Positions 44,758-52,665 of a stretch of DNA of 64,000 bases are shown here, piece by piece. Every line of letters begins with the position of its first letter. The first letter of the stretch is position 1. Under the pieces are notes generated by a model, which was not told the DNA's origin, did no database searches, and saw only the letters and a list, made by a program, of their open reading frames with translations. Source of the DNA: Pseudomonadota bacterium (GTDB lineage: Bacteria > Pseudomonadota > Gammaproteobacteria > Xanthomonadales > Rhodanobacteraceae); NCBI GenBank assembly GCA_021827205.1, contig JAKAWV010000009.1, positions 49,621-113,620 on the forward strand, in the 5' to 3' direction. Position numbers and translations under genes: made by a program.

Positions 44758-46206
44758 ATGAATGCCTACGCCAGTCTGGCTCGCAGTGCGCGCATGGTGC
44801 ATGCGCTGCGGCCGTGGGTGCTGTACCCCTGCATGGTGTCGCTGGCGCTGATGGCAGGCATCATGCTGGTCACGCCGCCGCATCATCCGCATGCGTTTGC
44901 ATTTGGAATTTTCGCCGCGGCCTGCTGGGCGGTGGTCGGCTCGCGCCTGCTGCTGGTGCAACGCACGTTGCGGCAGACTCGGGTACCCGAAAGCCGCCGC
45001 AGTGTCGGCATCGCGCTGGCGCTGCTGGCCGTGCCGACCATTGCGTTGCCGGCGCTGGTGCTGGCCATCCTGCACCAGTTGACGCTGGTATCCCTGGCGG
45101 TGCTGCTGCTGTCGAACGTAGCCGGCCTGTTGTGGGCACTCGGGCCCATGTGGGTCGTACTCACCGTCGTATTGATGCCTGCAGCGGCAAGTCTATTGTC
45201 GCCGCTGCCGACGCTGGCGTGGCTGCACGTTTCACAACACACCCAAGGACTGGTGCTGCTCGCGCTGGCGCTGGTGCTCGCTGGCTATGTGTCGTGGCTG
45301 TGGCGTGCGTGGCTGGACCGCGATCCGGCCGATTACCCCATGCTTTCGGTGCCCTGGGTGATGCGCTTGGGCGATCTGCCCGGATTCGGCGACCTGGCAT
45401 CCGCCGCCGCCGGCCGGCGCATGCTGCAGAGGCGCGATACCCGCAGCACGAAGGGACACCGCATGTTGCCGCCGGATGGCCGCGAGTCCGCCAGCGTGAT
45501 TCTTTGTTTCCTGGGCCCGCCCTATCGCTTCGTCAGCCGTCGCGACCTGTACGCGACCGTTGTGATGCTCCTGCTGTTCGGGCTGGGTGGCGCGCTCGGC
45601 GGGTGGCTGCTGCACTGGAGCACGTCCGGCATGGTGCTGGCGCTGGGCGGCATGGCGATGATGATGCTGCCGCTGCCGGTCACTGCCGCTGCGCTGAGCC
45701 TGCGCCTGAAGGCCTATCCCGATTTCCTGACCGAGCTGGCGCTGCTGCCGGGCCTGGGCAGCGCCGCGGAGGCACGCCGACATGTGTTGCAGGCCATGCT
45801 GGCGCGCGGCCAGCACCACCGCTACACGCTGATGGCGCTGGCGGCGATGCTGCTGGCCATTGTGCTGGGTGCGCCGGCGATGCTGTTGGCGATGATGCTG
45901 GCCCTCGTCGTGTTGGTCTGGGTCGGCAACCTCGCCCTCGTGCTTGGGGCCTGGGCGCTGCGTCCCGCGTCCTCCACCCTGCGGCGTGTGTTGCTGGTGT
46001 TCGGCGGGTTCGCGCTGATCCAGCTGGTCGGGCCCATCACCGTTGTCGTGATCGCCAGTCCCGCCGGCATGGGCATCGGCCTCTATCGCGCGACCCTCGT
46101 GGTGCTGGCCATCGGCTGGGCGCTCGCCATCCCTGCGTTGCTGGCGCGCCTCGCTCTGGACTGGCGCCGCTTCCAGCGTCGCCCGCATCCGTTCGTGCAG
46201 CGCTGA
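44758..46206 (+). CDS. Polytopic membrane protein, paralogue of the preceding gene
   Basis: The 482-residue protein has about 12 hydrophobic segments, and size, layout and C-terminal tail match its neighbour. It starts 27 bases after it, so the two may form a heterodimeric membrane channel with the ATPase at 42335. A central hydrophilic part (AGRRMLQRRDTRSTKGHRM) separates the halves, as in the paralogue. A 266-base gap follows with no gene; it contains only a hairpin around 46298-46316 (ATGCGCAC / GTGCGCAT). Confidence 0.73.
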   Translation: MNAYASLARSARMVHALRPWVLYPCMVSLALMAGIMLVTPPHHPHAFAFGIFAAACWAVVGSRLLLVQRTLRQTRVPESRRSVGIALALLAVPTIALPALVLAILHQLTLVSLAVLLLSNVAGLLWALGPMWVVLTVVLMPAAASLLSPLPTLAWLHVSQHTQGLVLLALALVLAGYVSWLWRAWLDRDPADYPMLSVPWVMRLGDLPGFGDLASAAAGRRMLQRRDTRSTKGHRMLPPDGRESASVILCFLGPPYRFVSRRDLYATVVMLLLFGLGGALGGWLLHWSTSGMVLALGGMAMMMLPLPVTAAALSLRLKAYPDFLTELALLPGLGSAAEARRHVLQAMLARGQHHRYTLMALAAMLLAIVLGAPAMLLAMMLALVVLVWVGNLALVLGAWALRPASSTLRRVLLVFGGFALIQLVGPITVVVIASPAGMGIGLYRATLVVLAIGWALAIPALLARLALDWRRFQRRPHPFVQR

Positions 46207-46472
46207 GGGCCGTTGCATGACACCTGTCACTTTCGCCGCAAGGCCAATGCAAGGGAATCTTTGCCGCGCGGCGCGGTCTGCCTGTGTAGTGGGCGCGATG
46301 CGCACGGCGTGCGCATGATCGCCACCAGGGTGAAGGCACAGGGAGAGAGCGCCATTCAAACAGCTTGCCTGCATCGTCGCACTGCGTTCCGGCATGGCCG
46401 GATGCGCCCGCAATGGGCGCTGCGCGCGGTGCCTGCACCGGTTTGTCGCAACCACCACCACAAGGAGTCGTC

Positions 46473-47186
46473 ATGAGCAGCAGCAACGCATCGCCATTCG
46501 CCACCCTGGGCAACATCTTCGTCGATCCGGCCAAGGCCTACGACGACATCCGCGGCCACAACCATTGGCTGTGGTGGCCGTTGAGCCTGATGATCATCGC
46601 CGGAATCGCGGTAAGCGTCGTGTTTTTCAGCCATGCCGATACCGCGGCCATGTTCGCGCAGCAGATGGCGGCCAGCCATGCGCAATTGACGCCGGAACAA
46701 ATGCAAGCCGCAGCCAAGTTCCAGACGCCTGCGTTTCTGATTGGAACCAGTGTCGGTGCGGCCATTTTCGGCACGATCATCGTGTACCTGATCATCGCGC
46801 TGTATTACATGCTGATCGGCAAGTTGGCGGGCTGGAACGAGCAGCGTTACTCGAGCTGGTTCAGCTTCGCGGTGTGGAGCAGCTTTCCGACCGTTCTGGT
46901 GCCGCTGATCTCGATCGCGGTATTCCTGATGCGTGGCCATGCGGCGACGAGCTTTCAAGACATCGACGTGCTCAGTTTCAATGCGCTGCTGCTGCACCTG
47001 CCGATGACCAGCAAGTGGTACAGCCTGGTTTCGCAAGTCACTCCATTCACGATCTGGGTCATCGCGCTGTCGATCTTCGGCCTGACGCGCTGGACCAAGC
47101 GCGGCGCCGGCCATGCCGCGCTGGTGGTGCTGGCGCCGCTGGTGATTTTTTACGGCCTGATGGCCGCCTTCAAGGTGTTCTTCTGA
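46473..47186 (+). CDS. Yip1-domain membrane protein
   Basis: The 237-residue protein has about five transmembrane helices and the Yip1 pattern: N-terminal IFVDPAKAYDDIRGHNHWLWW, split as IFVDPAKAYDDI and HNHWLWWPL, then IIVYLIIALYYMLIGKLAG and a final helix pair. A clear ribosome site AAGGAG (46462-46467) precedes the ATG at 46473. The stop is one base before the adaptor gene at 47188, so it belongs to the MacAB-like operon. Yip1-like proteins often sit beside such exporters in this group; its role is unknown. Confidence 0.85.
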   Translation: MSSSNASPFATLGNIFVDPAKAYDDIRGHNHWLWWPLSLMIIAGIAVSVVFFSHADTAAMFAQQMAASHAQLTPEQMQAAAKFQTPAFLIGTSVGAAIFGTIIVYLIIALYYMLIGKLAGWNEQRYSSWFSFAVWSSFPTVLVPLISIAVFLMRGHAATSFQDIDVLSFNALLLHLPMTSKWYSLVSQVTPFTIWVIALSIFGLTRWTKRGAGHAALVVLAPLVIFYGLMAAFKVFF

Positions 47187-47187
47187 T

Positions 47188-48432
47188 ATGACCGGCAAAC
47201 GCAAGGGACTGATCGCGGCGGGCATCCTCGCCGCCGGCGTGATCCTGGTGCTGATCGGCGTCGCGGGACATCGCGACGCCGGCCCCAAGGTCGAGGTCAG
47301 CAAGGTCGAGCCGCGCACGGTGCGCAGCTCGATCCTCGCCGGCGGGGTGATGAATTACCTCGATCCGGTGGAGCTGAAACCGCAGGTGATCGGGCGCATC
47401 ATCGCGATCCCGGTGGCCGAGGGCCAGCGCGTCACTGCCGGCGAGGTGGTGTTGCGCCTCGATCCGCGCGTGTACGAGGCCGCCGTGCAGCAGGCGCAGG
47501 CCAGTGTGCAGCAGGCGCAGACCGCGATCGAAAGCCAGCGCCTGACCATGGTCAACCTCGAGCAGCAGGTGGCGCGGCAGCGCGCGCTGTTCAAGCGCGG
47601 CCTGGTGGATGCCAACAGTTTCGACAACCTGCGGAACACGCTGGCCATCGCGCGCGTGCAACTGCAGTCGCAACGCGAATCGCTGAGCATCGCGCAGGCG
47701 CAGCTCAGTCAGGCGCGGGAGACGCTGGCCAAGACGGTGATCCGCACGCCCATCAACGGCGTGGTCACGAGCCTGCCGGTGAAGGTGGGCGAGACGGTGA
47801 TCGCCGGCACCAACATCCCCGGTTCCACCATGATGAGCATCGCCAACCCGGCGCAGATCATCGCCGACGTGCAGGTGGACGAAGCCGACATCGCGCACGT
47901 GAAGCCGGGCACCGAGGCCGACCTGCACGCGGTGTCGTTTCCGCACGCCAAGCTGGTCGGCAGGGTGATTTTCATCGCCTCCTCGGTCACGCAAACTTTG
48001 AGCACCGTCACGGCGGGACGCAACTTCGAGGTCAAGATCGCGCTGCAGGGCAAGAACCTGCCGCATATCCTGCCGGGCATGAGCTGCCGCGCGGAAATCT
48101 TCACGCGCAGCGCACCCAACGCGCTGGCGGTGCCGGTGCAGGCGGTGCTGTACGCGGACAAGGCCGGCACCAAGAACCTGGATGCCGACAGCGGCGCCTA
48201 TGTGTTCGTGGTCAAAAACGGCAAGGTACAGAAGGCACCGGTGACCACGGGTTTGTCCAGCGACACCTGGCAGGCGATCAGCAAGGGGCTGCTGGCCGGC
48301 GACGAAGTGGTCAGCGGCCCCTACCAAACCCTGCACGCATTGAGCGCGGGCGAAGCGGTGCAGATCGAGAAGCCCAAGCCCGCGGCGGTCAAGCCGAAGG
48401 ACTCCGGCAGCGTCACCATCCGCGCGTCATGA
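47188..48432 (+). CDS. Periplasmic adaptor (HlyD/MacA-like) subunit of a tripartite ABC exporter
   Basis: The 414-residue protein has an N-terminal membrane anchor ([21 protein letters not shown]), a biotinyl-lipoyl half-motif ([20 protein letters not shown]), an alpha-helical hairpin with heptads (about 95-170), the second lipoyl half ([18 protein letters not shown]), a beta-barrel and a C-terminal membrane-proximal domain. It links the inner-membrane permeases to an outer-membrane channel, which is not encoded here. Its stop overlaps the ATPase start by ATGA. Confidence 0.9.
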   Translation: MTGKRKGLIAAGILAAGVILVLIGVAGHRDAGPKVEVSKVEPRTVRSSILAGGVMNYLDPVELKPQVIGRIIAIPVAEGQRVTAGEVVLRLDPRVYEAAVQQAQASVQQAQTAIESQRLTMVNLEQQVARQRALFKRGLVDANSFDNLRNTLAIARVQLQSQRESLSIAQAQLSQARETLAKTVIRTPINGVVTSLPVKVGETVIAGTNIPGSTMMSIANPAQIIADVQVDEADIAHVKPGTEADLHAVSFPHAKLVGRVIFIASSVTQTLSTVTAGRNFEVKIALQGKNLPHILPGMSCRAEIFTRSAPNALAVPVQAVLYADKAGTKNLDADSGAYVFVVKNGKVQKAPVTTGLSSDTWQAISKGLLAGDEVVSGPYQTLHALSAGEAVQIEKPKPAAVKPKDSGSVTIRAS

Positions 48433-49154
48433 GCGCCGTGCCGGCCATGGACACGGCGCCGCTGCTGGAACTGCGCGGCATCAACAAGCGCTACCGCATG
48501 GGCGACGCCGTCGTGCACGCGCTGCAGGATGTCGACCTGAGCATCGTGCGCAACGAGTACGTGGCTTTCATCGGCCCCTCGGGTTCGGGCAAGACCACGC
48601 TGATGAACATCGTCGGCTGCCTGGACCGGCCCAGCGCCGGCACCTATTTTCTCAACGGCAAGAACGTCGAGGAACTGGACGACACGCAACTGGCGCGCAT
48701 CCGCAACCGCGAGATCGGTTTCGTGTTCCAGAACTTCAATCTGCTCGGCCGCGCCGATGCCCTGCACAACGTGATGCAGCCGTTGGTGTACCGCGGCACG
48801 CCGCTGCGCGAGCGGCGCCGCATGGCCAGCGCAGCGCTGGACCGCGTGGGCCTGGGCAACCGCCTCGATCACCTGCCCAACCAGCTCTCCGGCGGCCAGC
48901 GCCAGCGCGTGGCGATCGCGCGCGCGCTGGTCGGCTCGCCCTCGATCCTGCTGGCCGACGAGCCCACCGGCAATCTCGATTCCAGCACCGCGCGCGAGAT
49001 CATGGCGATGTTCGCGGCGCTGCATGAGGCCGGCAATACCGTGGTGCTGGTGACGCACGATGCCGAGGTCGCCGCGCACGCGCACCGCACCGTCACGCTG
49101 CGCGACGGCCGCGTGATCAGCGATACGCGCCGCGCCGTGCCGGCTGCGGCATGA
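48429..49154 (+). CDS. MacB/LolD-type ABC ATPase
   Basis: The 241-residue ATPase has the standard motifs: [38 protein letters not shown], signature [15 protein letters not shown], Walker [14 protein letters not shown] and VTHDAEVA. It is separated from its permeases, unlike the fused E. coli MacB. ATGA overlaps on both sides (48429 and 49151) tie it to the adaptor and to the first permease. The substrate is unknown; macrolides, peptides or lipids are all possible for this family. Confidence 0.93.
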   Translation: MSAVPAMDTAPLLELRGINKRYRMGDAVVHALQDVDLSIVRNEYVAFIGPSGSGKTTLMNIVGCLDRPSAGTYFLNGKNVEELDDTQLARIRNREIGFVFQNFNLLGRADALHNVMQPLVYRGTPLRERRRMASAALDRVGLGNRLDHLPNQLSGGQRQRVAIARALVGSPSILLADEPTGNLDSSTAREIMAMFAALHEAGNTVVLVTHDAEVAAHAHRTVTLRDGRVISDTRRAVPAAA

Positions 49155-50380
49155 CGCGCCTGCTGGAAGCCCTGCGCGCGGCCTGGGGCGCGATCCGCGC
49201 GCACCTGCTGCGCGCCGCGCTCACCGTGCTCGGCATGGTCATCGGCGTGGCCGCGGTGATCGTGGTGGTGGCGGTGCTGCAGGGTTTCGCCCACACCATC
49301 ACCGCGCAGTTCAAGAGCCTCGGCAGCAACGGCCTGATCATCATGCCCTACCAGTCGCGCGAAGCCGCGCTGGCCGGACGTCAGGCGCGGTTGACGCCGG
49401 ACGACCTGATCGCCATCCGCCAGCAGGTGCGCGATATCCGCGATGTGGTGCCGGTGCTGCCGATGGCGCGATTCAGCGGCGAAGTGCGCTACGGCAACCG
49501 CAGCACCGCCAGCAGCATCACCGCCACCACGCCGGCCTTCGCGCAAGGCGGCGTGCAGTACCCGGCGCAGGGACGCTTCATCGTGCCGGGCGATGACGCC
49601 ACGCGGCGGCCGGTGGCGGTGATCGGTGCTGCGGTGATCAAGAACCTGGGGCTGCCCGCGCATCCCGAGGGCCACTACATCCAGATGTTCGGCGGCTGGT
49701 TCAAGGTGGTCGGCGTACTCAACAAGCTCGGCACGCTGCTCGGCGTGATCGACCAGGACAACCAGATCTACATACCGTTCCAGACCGGTGTGAGCCTGAG
49801 CGGACGCAGCACGCCGCCGGAGATCATCATCCAGTTGCAAGTCGCGCGCGCGCAGAACCTGGCCCAGGTCGAGGCGCGGATCACGCAAGTGCTGCGCCGC
49901 CAGCACCACCTGCTGCCGGCGCAGGAGAACGACTTCAAGATCCAGTCCTCGGGCGAGCTGATCAAGGCGCTGACCAAGGTGTTCGACATCATCACCCTGG
50001 TGGTCGCCGGCATCGTCGGCATCGCTCTGCTGGTCGGCGGCGTCGGCATCATGAACGTGCTGTTGGTGTCGGTGACCGAGCGCACGCGCGAGATCGGCAT
50101 CCAGAAATCGCTCGGCGCCACGCGCGGCGACATCCTGCTGCAATTCATCCTCGAGGCGCTGCTGCTGTCGGTGCTGGGCGCGCTGATCGGTCTGTTGCTG
50201 GGCTGGGGCCTGGCCCTGCTGGTGGCGCACCTGGTGCCGGCGCTGTCCGGCGCGGTGGTGCCGGGCTGGGTCGTCGTGCTGGCGCTGGGCTTCACCGCGA
50301 CGGTGGGCCTTGTGTTCGGCATCGCGCCGGCGGCCAAGGCCGCCGCGCTCGATCCCATCGACGCGCTGCGCTACGAGTGA
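49151..50380 (+). CDS. FtsX/MacB-type ABC permease, first of two
   Basis: The 409-residue protein has one N-terminal helix ([20 protein letters not shown]), a large periplasmic MacB_PCD domain (about 45-270) and three C-terminal helices of the FtsX domain ([38 protein letters not shown], in parts). It starts inside the ATPase stop (ATGA) and is followed by a second permease with the same domain plan, so the exporter is probably a heterodimer. Confidence 0.92.
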   Translation: MTRLLEALRAAWGAIRAHLLRAALTVLGMVIGVAAVIVVVAVLQGFAHTITAQFKSLGSNGLIIMPYQSREAALAGRQARLTPDDLIAIRQQVRDIRDVVPVLPMARFSGEVRYGNRSTASSITATTPAFAQGGVQYPAQGRFIVPGDDATRRPVAVIGAAVIKNLGLPAHPEGHYIQMFGGWFKVVGVLNKLGTLLGVIDQDNQIYIPFQTGVSLSGRSTPPEIIIQLQVARAQNLAQVEARITQVLRRQHHLLPAQENDFKIQSSGELIKALTKVFDIITLVVAGIVGIALLVGGVGIMNVLLVSVTERTREIGIQKSLGATRGDILLQFILEALLLSVLGALIGLLLGWGLALLVAHLVPALSGAVVPGWVVVLALGFTATVGLVFGIAPAAKAAALDPIDALRYE

Positions 50381-50385
50381 CCGCC

Positions 50386-51603
50386 ATGTATCTGCTCACC
50401 GAAAGCCTGCGCTCGGCCCTCACCGCGATCCGCGCCAACAAGCTGCGCAGCGTGCTGACCACGCTCGGCATCGTGCTGGGGGTGGCGGCGGTGGTCACGG
50501 TGGTGGCGCTGCTGCAGGGCTTCACCCAGGCGATCAACACCCAGTTCGCCGGACTGGGCAGCGACACGCTGATCGTGCAGTCCTACCTGCCGCTGCAGGA
50601 GCAGATGGAAGGCAAGGTGGCCAAGGTCACGCCATCCGACATGCGCGCGATCGCGGCGCAGATTCCGGGTATTGCCAGCATCTCGCCGATCCTGCCGCTG
50701 AACCTGACGGTGACGCGTCACGGCCAGAGCACCAGCGCCTCGGTGCTCGCGGGCACCGCGGTGCTGGCCGAGTCGTTCGGCTTCTGGCCCAGCCGCGGAC
50801 GCTTCATCACCCGCGACGACACACTGCGGCACCGCCACGTGGCCGTGATCGGACGCACCGTGCTGGAGCACCTGCACCTGCACGGCGATCCGGTCGGCCA
50901 GTTCATCCAGCTCGACGGCAGTTGGTTCCGCATCGTCGGCGAACAGCACAAGCTCGGCACGATGTTGGGGCAGGACCGCGACAACCAGATCATCATTCCC
51001 TACGGCACCGGCCTGGCGCTGCTGGGCAATAGCGCCGTGCCCAATATCGCCATCGAGATCAAGCTGGCCAAAGGCGCCGATCTCGATGCCGTCAAGGGTC
51101 GCATCGAAACCCTGCTGCGCCGCCTGCACCATCTCAAGCCAGGCCAGGCCGACAACTTCAAGGTCGGCACCGCGGCGCAACTGCTGGCCAGCTTCAACGC
51201 CATCTTCACCAACATCACCCTGATCGCCGGCGCCATCGTCGGCATCTCGCTGCTGGTCGGCGGCATCGGCATCATGAACATCATGCTGGTGTCGGTGACC
51301 GAGCGCACGCGCGAGATCGGCATCCTGAAAAGCCTCGGCGCCACGCGCGGCGACATCCTGCTGCAGTTCCTCATCGAGGCGGCGACGCTGTCGCTGCTGG
51401 GTGGGCTGATCGGGCTGATCCTGGGCTACGGCGTCGGCTTGCTGGTACTGCACTTCGTGCCGGCCTTCGGCGGTGCCAGCGTGCCGATCTGGGCGGCGTT
51501 TCTGGCGATCGGTTTCTCCGCGGCCGTCGGCGTGGTGTTCGGCATCGCGCCGGCCGCGCGCGCGGCCAGCCTCGATCCGATCGTGGCGCTCAGCTACGGC
51601 TGA
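50386..51603 (+). CDS. FtsX/MacB-type ABC permease, second of two
   Basis: The 405-residue paralogue of the preceding gene has the same layout: first helix [20 protein letters not shown], periplasmic domain, then [21 protein letters not shown] and two more helices. I use the ATG at 50386; a GTG at 50377 overlapping the previous stop (GTGA) would add three residues and fits the coupling seen throughout the operon, so it may be the true start. The 3' end overlaps the convergent gene by 10 bases. Confidence 0.9.
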   Translation: MYLLTESLRSALTAIRANKLRSVLTTLGIVLGVAAVVTVVALLQGFTQAINTQFAGLGSDTLIVQSYLPLQEQMEGKVAKVTPSDMRAIAAQIPGIASISPILPLNLTVTRHGQSTSASVLAGTAVLAESFGFWPSRGRFITRDDTLRHRHVAVIGRTVLEHLHLHGDPVGQFIQLDGSWFRIVGEQHKLGTMLGQDRDNQIIIPYGTGLALLGNSAVPNIAIEIKLAKGADLDAVKGRIETLLRRLHHLKPGQADNFKVGTAAQLLASFNAIFTNITLIAGAIVGISLLVGGIGIMNIMLVSVTERTREIGILKSLGATRGDILLQFLIEAATLSLLGGLIGLILGYGVGLLVLHFVPAFGGASVPIWAAFLAIGFSAAVGVVFGIAPAARAASLDPIVALSYG

Positions 51604-52172
51604 ACCAGCGCCGGCGCCGGCATCTCGCTGGCCTTGCGCAACAGCAGCGGGTAGTAGCTGAAGTAGTAGGCGAACACCAGCATGCGCAGGAACGCGCCCA
51701 GCGGGTCGATGTCGTACTGCGCCAGAGCGTGCTGCACCGCCGGCGCGGCCGACGCCAGGTCGCTGAGCACGCCCAGATGCTGCATCAGCCAGAACTTGTA
51801 GATCACGCGCAGCACATACAGCAGCAGAATCGCCGGGCCGATGAAGACGTGCGCGCGCAGCTTCAGCACACCCGCATCCCAGCGCAGCTCGGCCAGCCGC
51901 ACCGACCACACACCCAGTGCCACGCCACCGACGATGCCGGCCAGACTGGCGACCAGCGCCAGCAGCAGCGCGTGCGCCGGATGCGCGAGGCCAAGTTGCA
52001 CCTGCTGCGTATCGTTGAGCAGAATCAGTGCGAGCACCGCCGCCAGCACCCACAGGCGCCGCACCATGCGTTTACGCACGAAGGGCTGCTCGCCGAGCAG
52101 ACTTTTGCTGCGTCGATACAGGCGAAAACCGATCAGGGCGATCACGGCTGCGTAGATCAGGTCAGTCGTCAT
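51594..52172 (-). CDS. CcdC/DUF1453-like small membrane protein
   Basis: The 192-residue protein has about five hydrophobic segments and conserved-looking basic patches (FRLYRRSKSLLGEQPFVRKRMVRR, split as FRLYRRSKSLL and VRKRMVRR). The overall pattern resembles CcdC or DUF1453 proteins, but I hold this loosely. It converges on the exporter operon and is followed upstream by a long repeat-rich gap, so it probably has its own promoter. The function is unknown. Confidence 0.6.
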   Translation of the reverse strand: MTTDLIYAAVIALIGFRLYRRSKSLLGEQPFVRKRMVRRLWVLAAVLALILLNDTQQVQLGLAHPAHALLLALVASLAGIVGGVALGVWSVRLAELRWDAGVLKLRAHVFIGPAILLLYVLRVIYKFWLMQHLGVLSDLASAAPAVQHALAQYDIDPLGAFLRMLVFAYYFSYYPLLLRKASEMPAPALVQP

Positions 52173-52239
52173 GGCGGCGCTCCTTGTGCACTGATGCTGC
52201 GGGGTCTGATGCGAAATCGCGGTCCAATGTCGAGAATGA

Positions 52240-52340
52240 TCAGGCTGTCATCCCCGCGCAGAGCCTGCCCCCGCGAAGGCGGGGGCGGGGCGGGAATCCA
52301 GTGCCTTCGTTGTGCACTGCTGAAAATCACTGGATCCCCG
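52240..52340. repeat. Palindromic intergenic repeat (GTCATCCCCGCG...CGCGGGGATGAC family)
   Basis: The element opens with CTGTCATCCCCGCGCAGAGC and contains a GC-rich hairpin (CCCCCGCGAAGGCGGGGGCG). It then has GGGAATCCAGTG, which is answered near its end by CACTGGATCCCCGCC. The inverted halves would pair over much of their length. The hairpin core recurs near 5478. It lies in the 490-base gap between 52173 and 52665, where no gene is seen. Confidence 0.75.
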
Positions 52341-52453
52341 CCTGCGCGGGGATGACGAGCCAACCTGCGCGGGGATGACGAGCCAACCTGCGCGGGGATG
52401 GCGAACCAACCTGCGTGGGGATGACGAGCCAGCCCGCGCGGGGAGAAAGAGCC
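52341..52453. repeat. 23-bp minisatellite, about five copies
   Basis: Units start at 52341, 52364, 52387, 52410 and 52433 and follow CCTGCGCGGGGATGACGAGC plus CAA. The first two are identical, the third and fourth differ at two positions each, and the fifth is partial and degenerate. The unit is the right-hand arm of the adjoining palindromic repeat, so the array seems to have grown from it by slippage. The remaining bases to the rapA start are unremarkable. Confidence 0.85.
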
Positions 52454-52665
52454 CAAAGACCTGGCCGTTCGCTCGAAGAATCTTGTCTTGTTGAATGCAC
52501 TTTGATATGTCTCGGCCCGGTCGATATCCTCGCGCGCCGCGAACCCCGGCGCCAGCGCCGCGCGACTACGCTTTGTTTACATCACGCGTGCAACGCCATG
52601 CTTGCCGCGCTGGCGCCACGTGGCACCGCGCGCGGATAATCGCGCTCCCCTCTCCACGTGCTCCC

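Noticed and set aside
46207..46472. Small RNA or riboswitch in the gap before the Yip1 gene
   Set aside because: Only one short hairpin was seen, with no family motif or terminator to support an RNA gene.
52341..52453. Possible CRISPR array (regular 23-bp units)
   Set aside because: Units adjoin with no unique spacers and no cas genes are in the window; it is a minisatellite.
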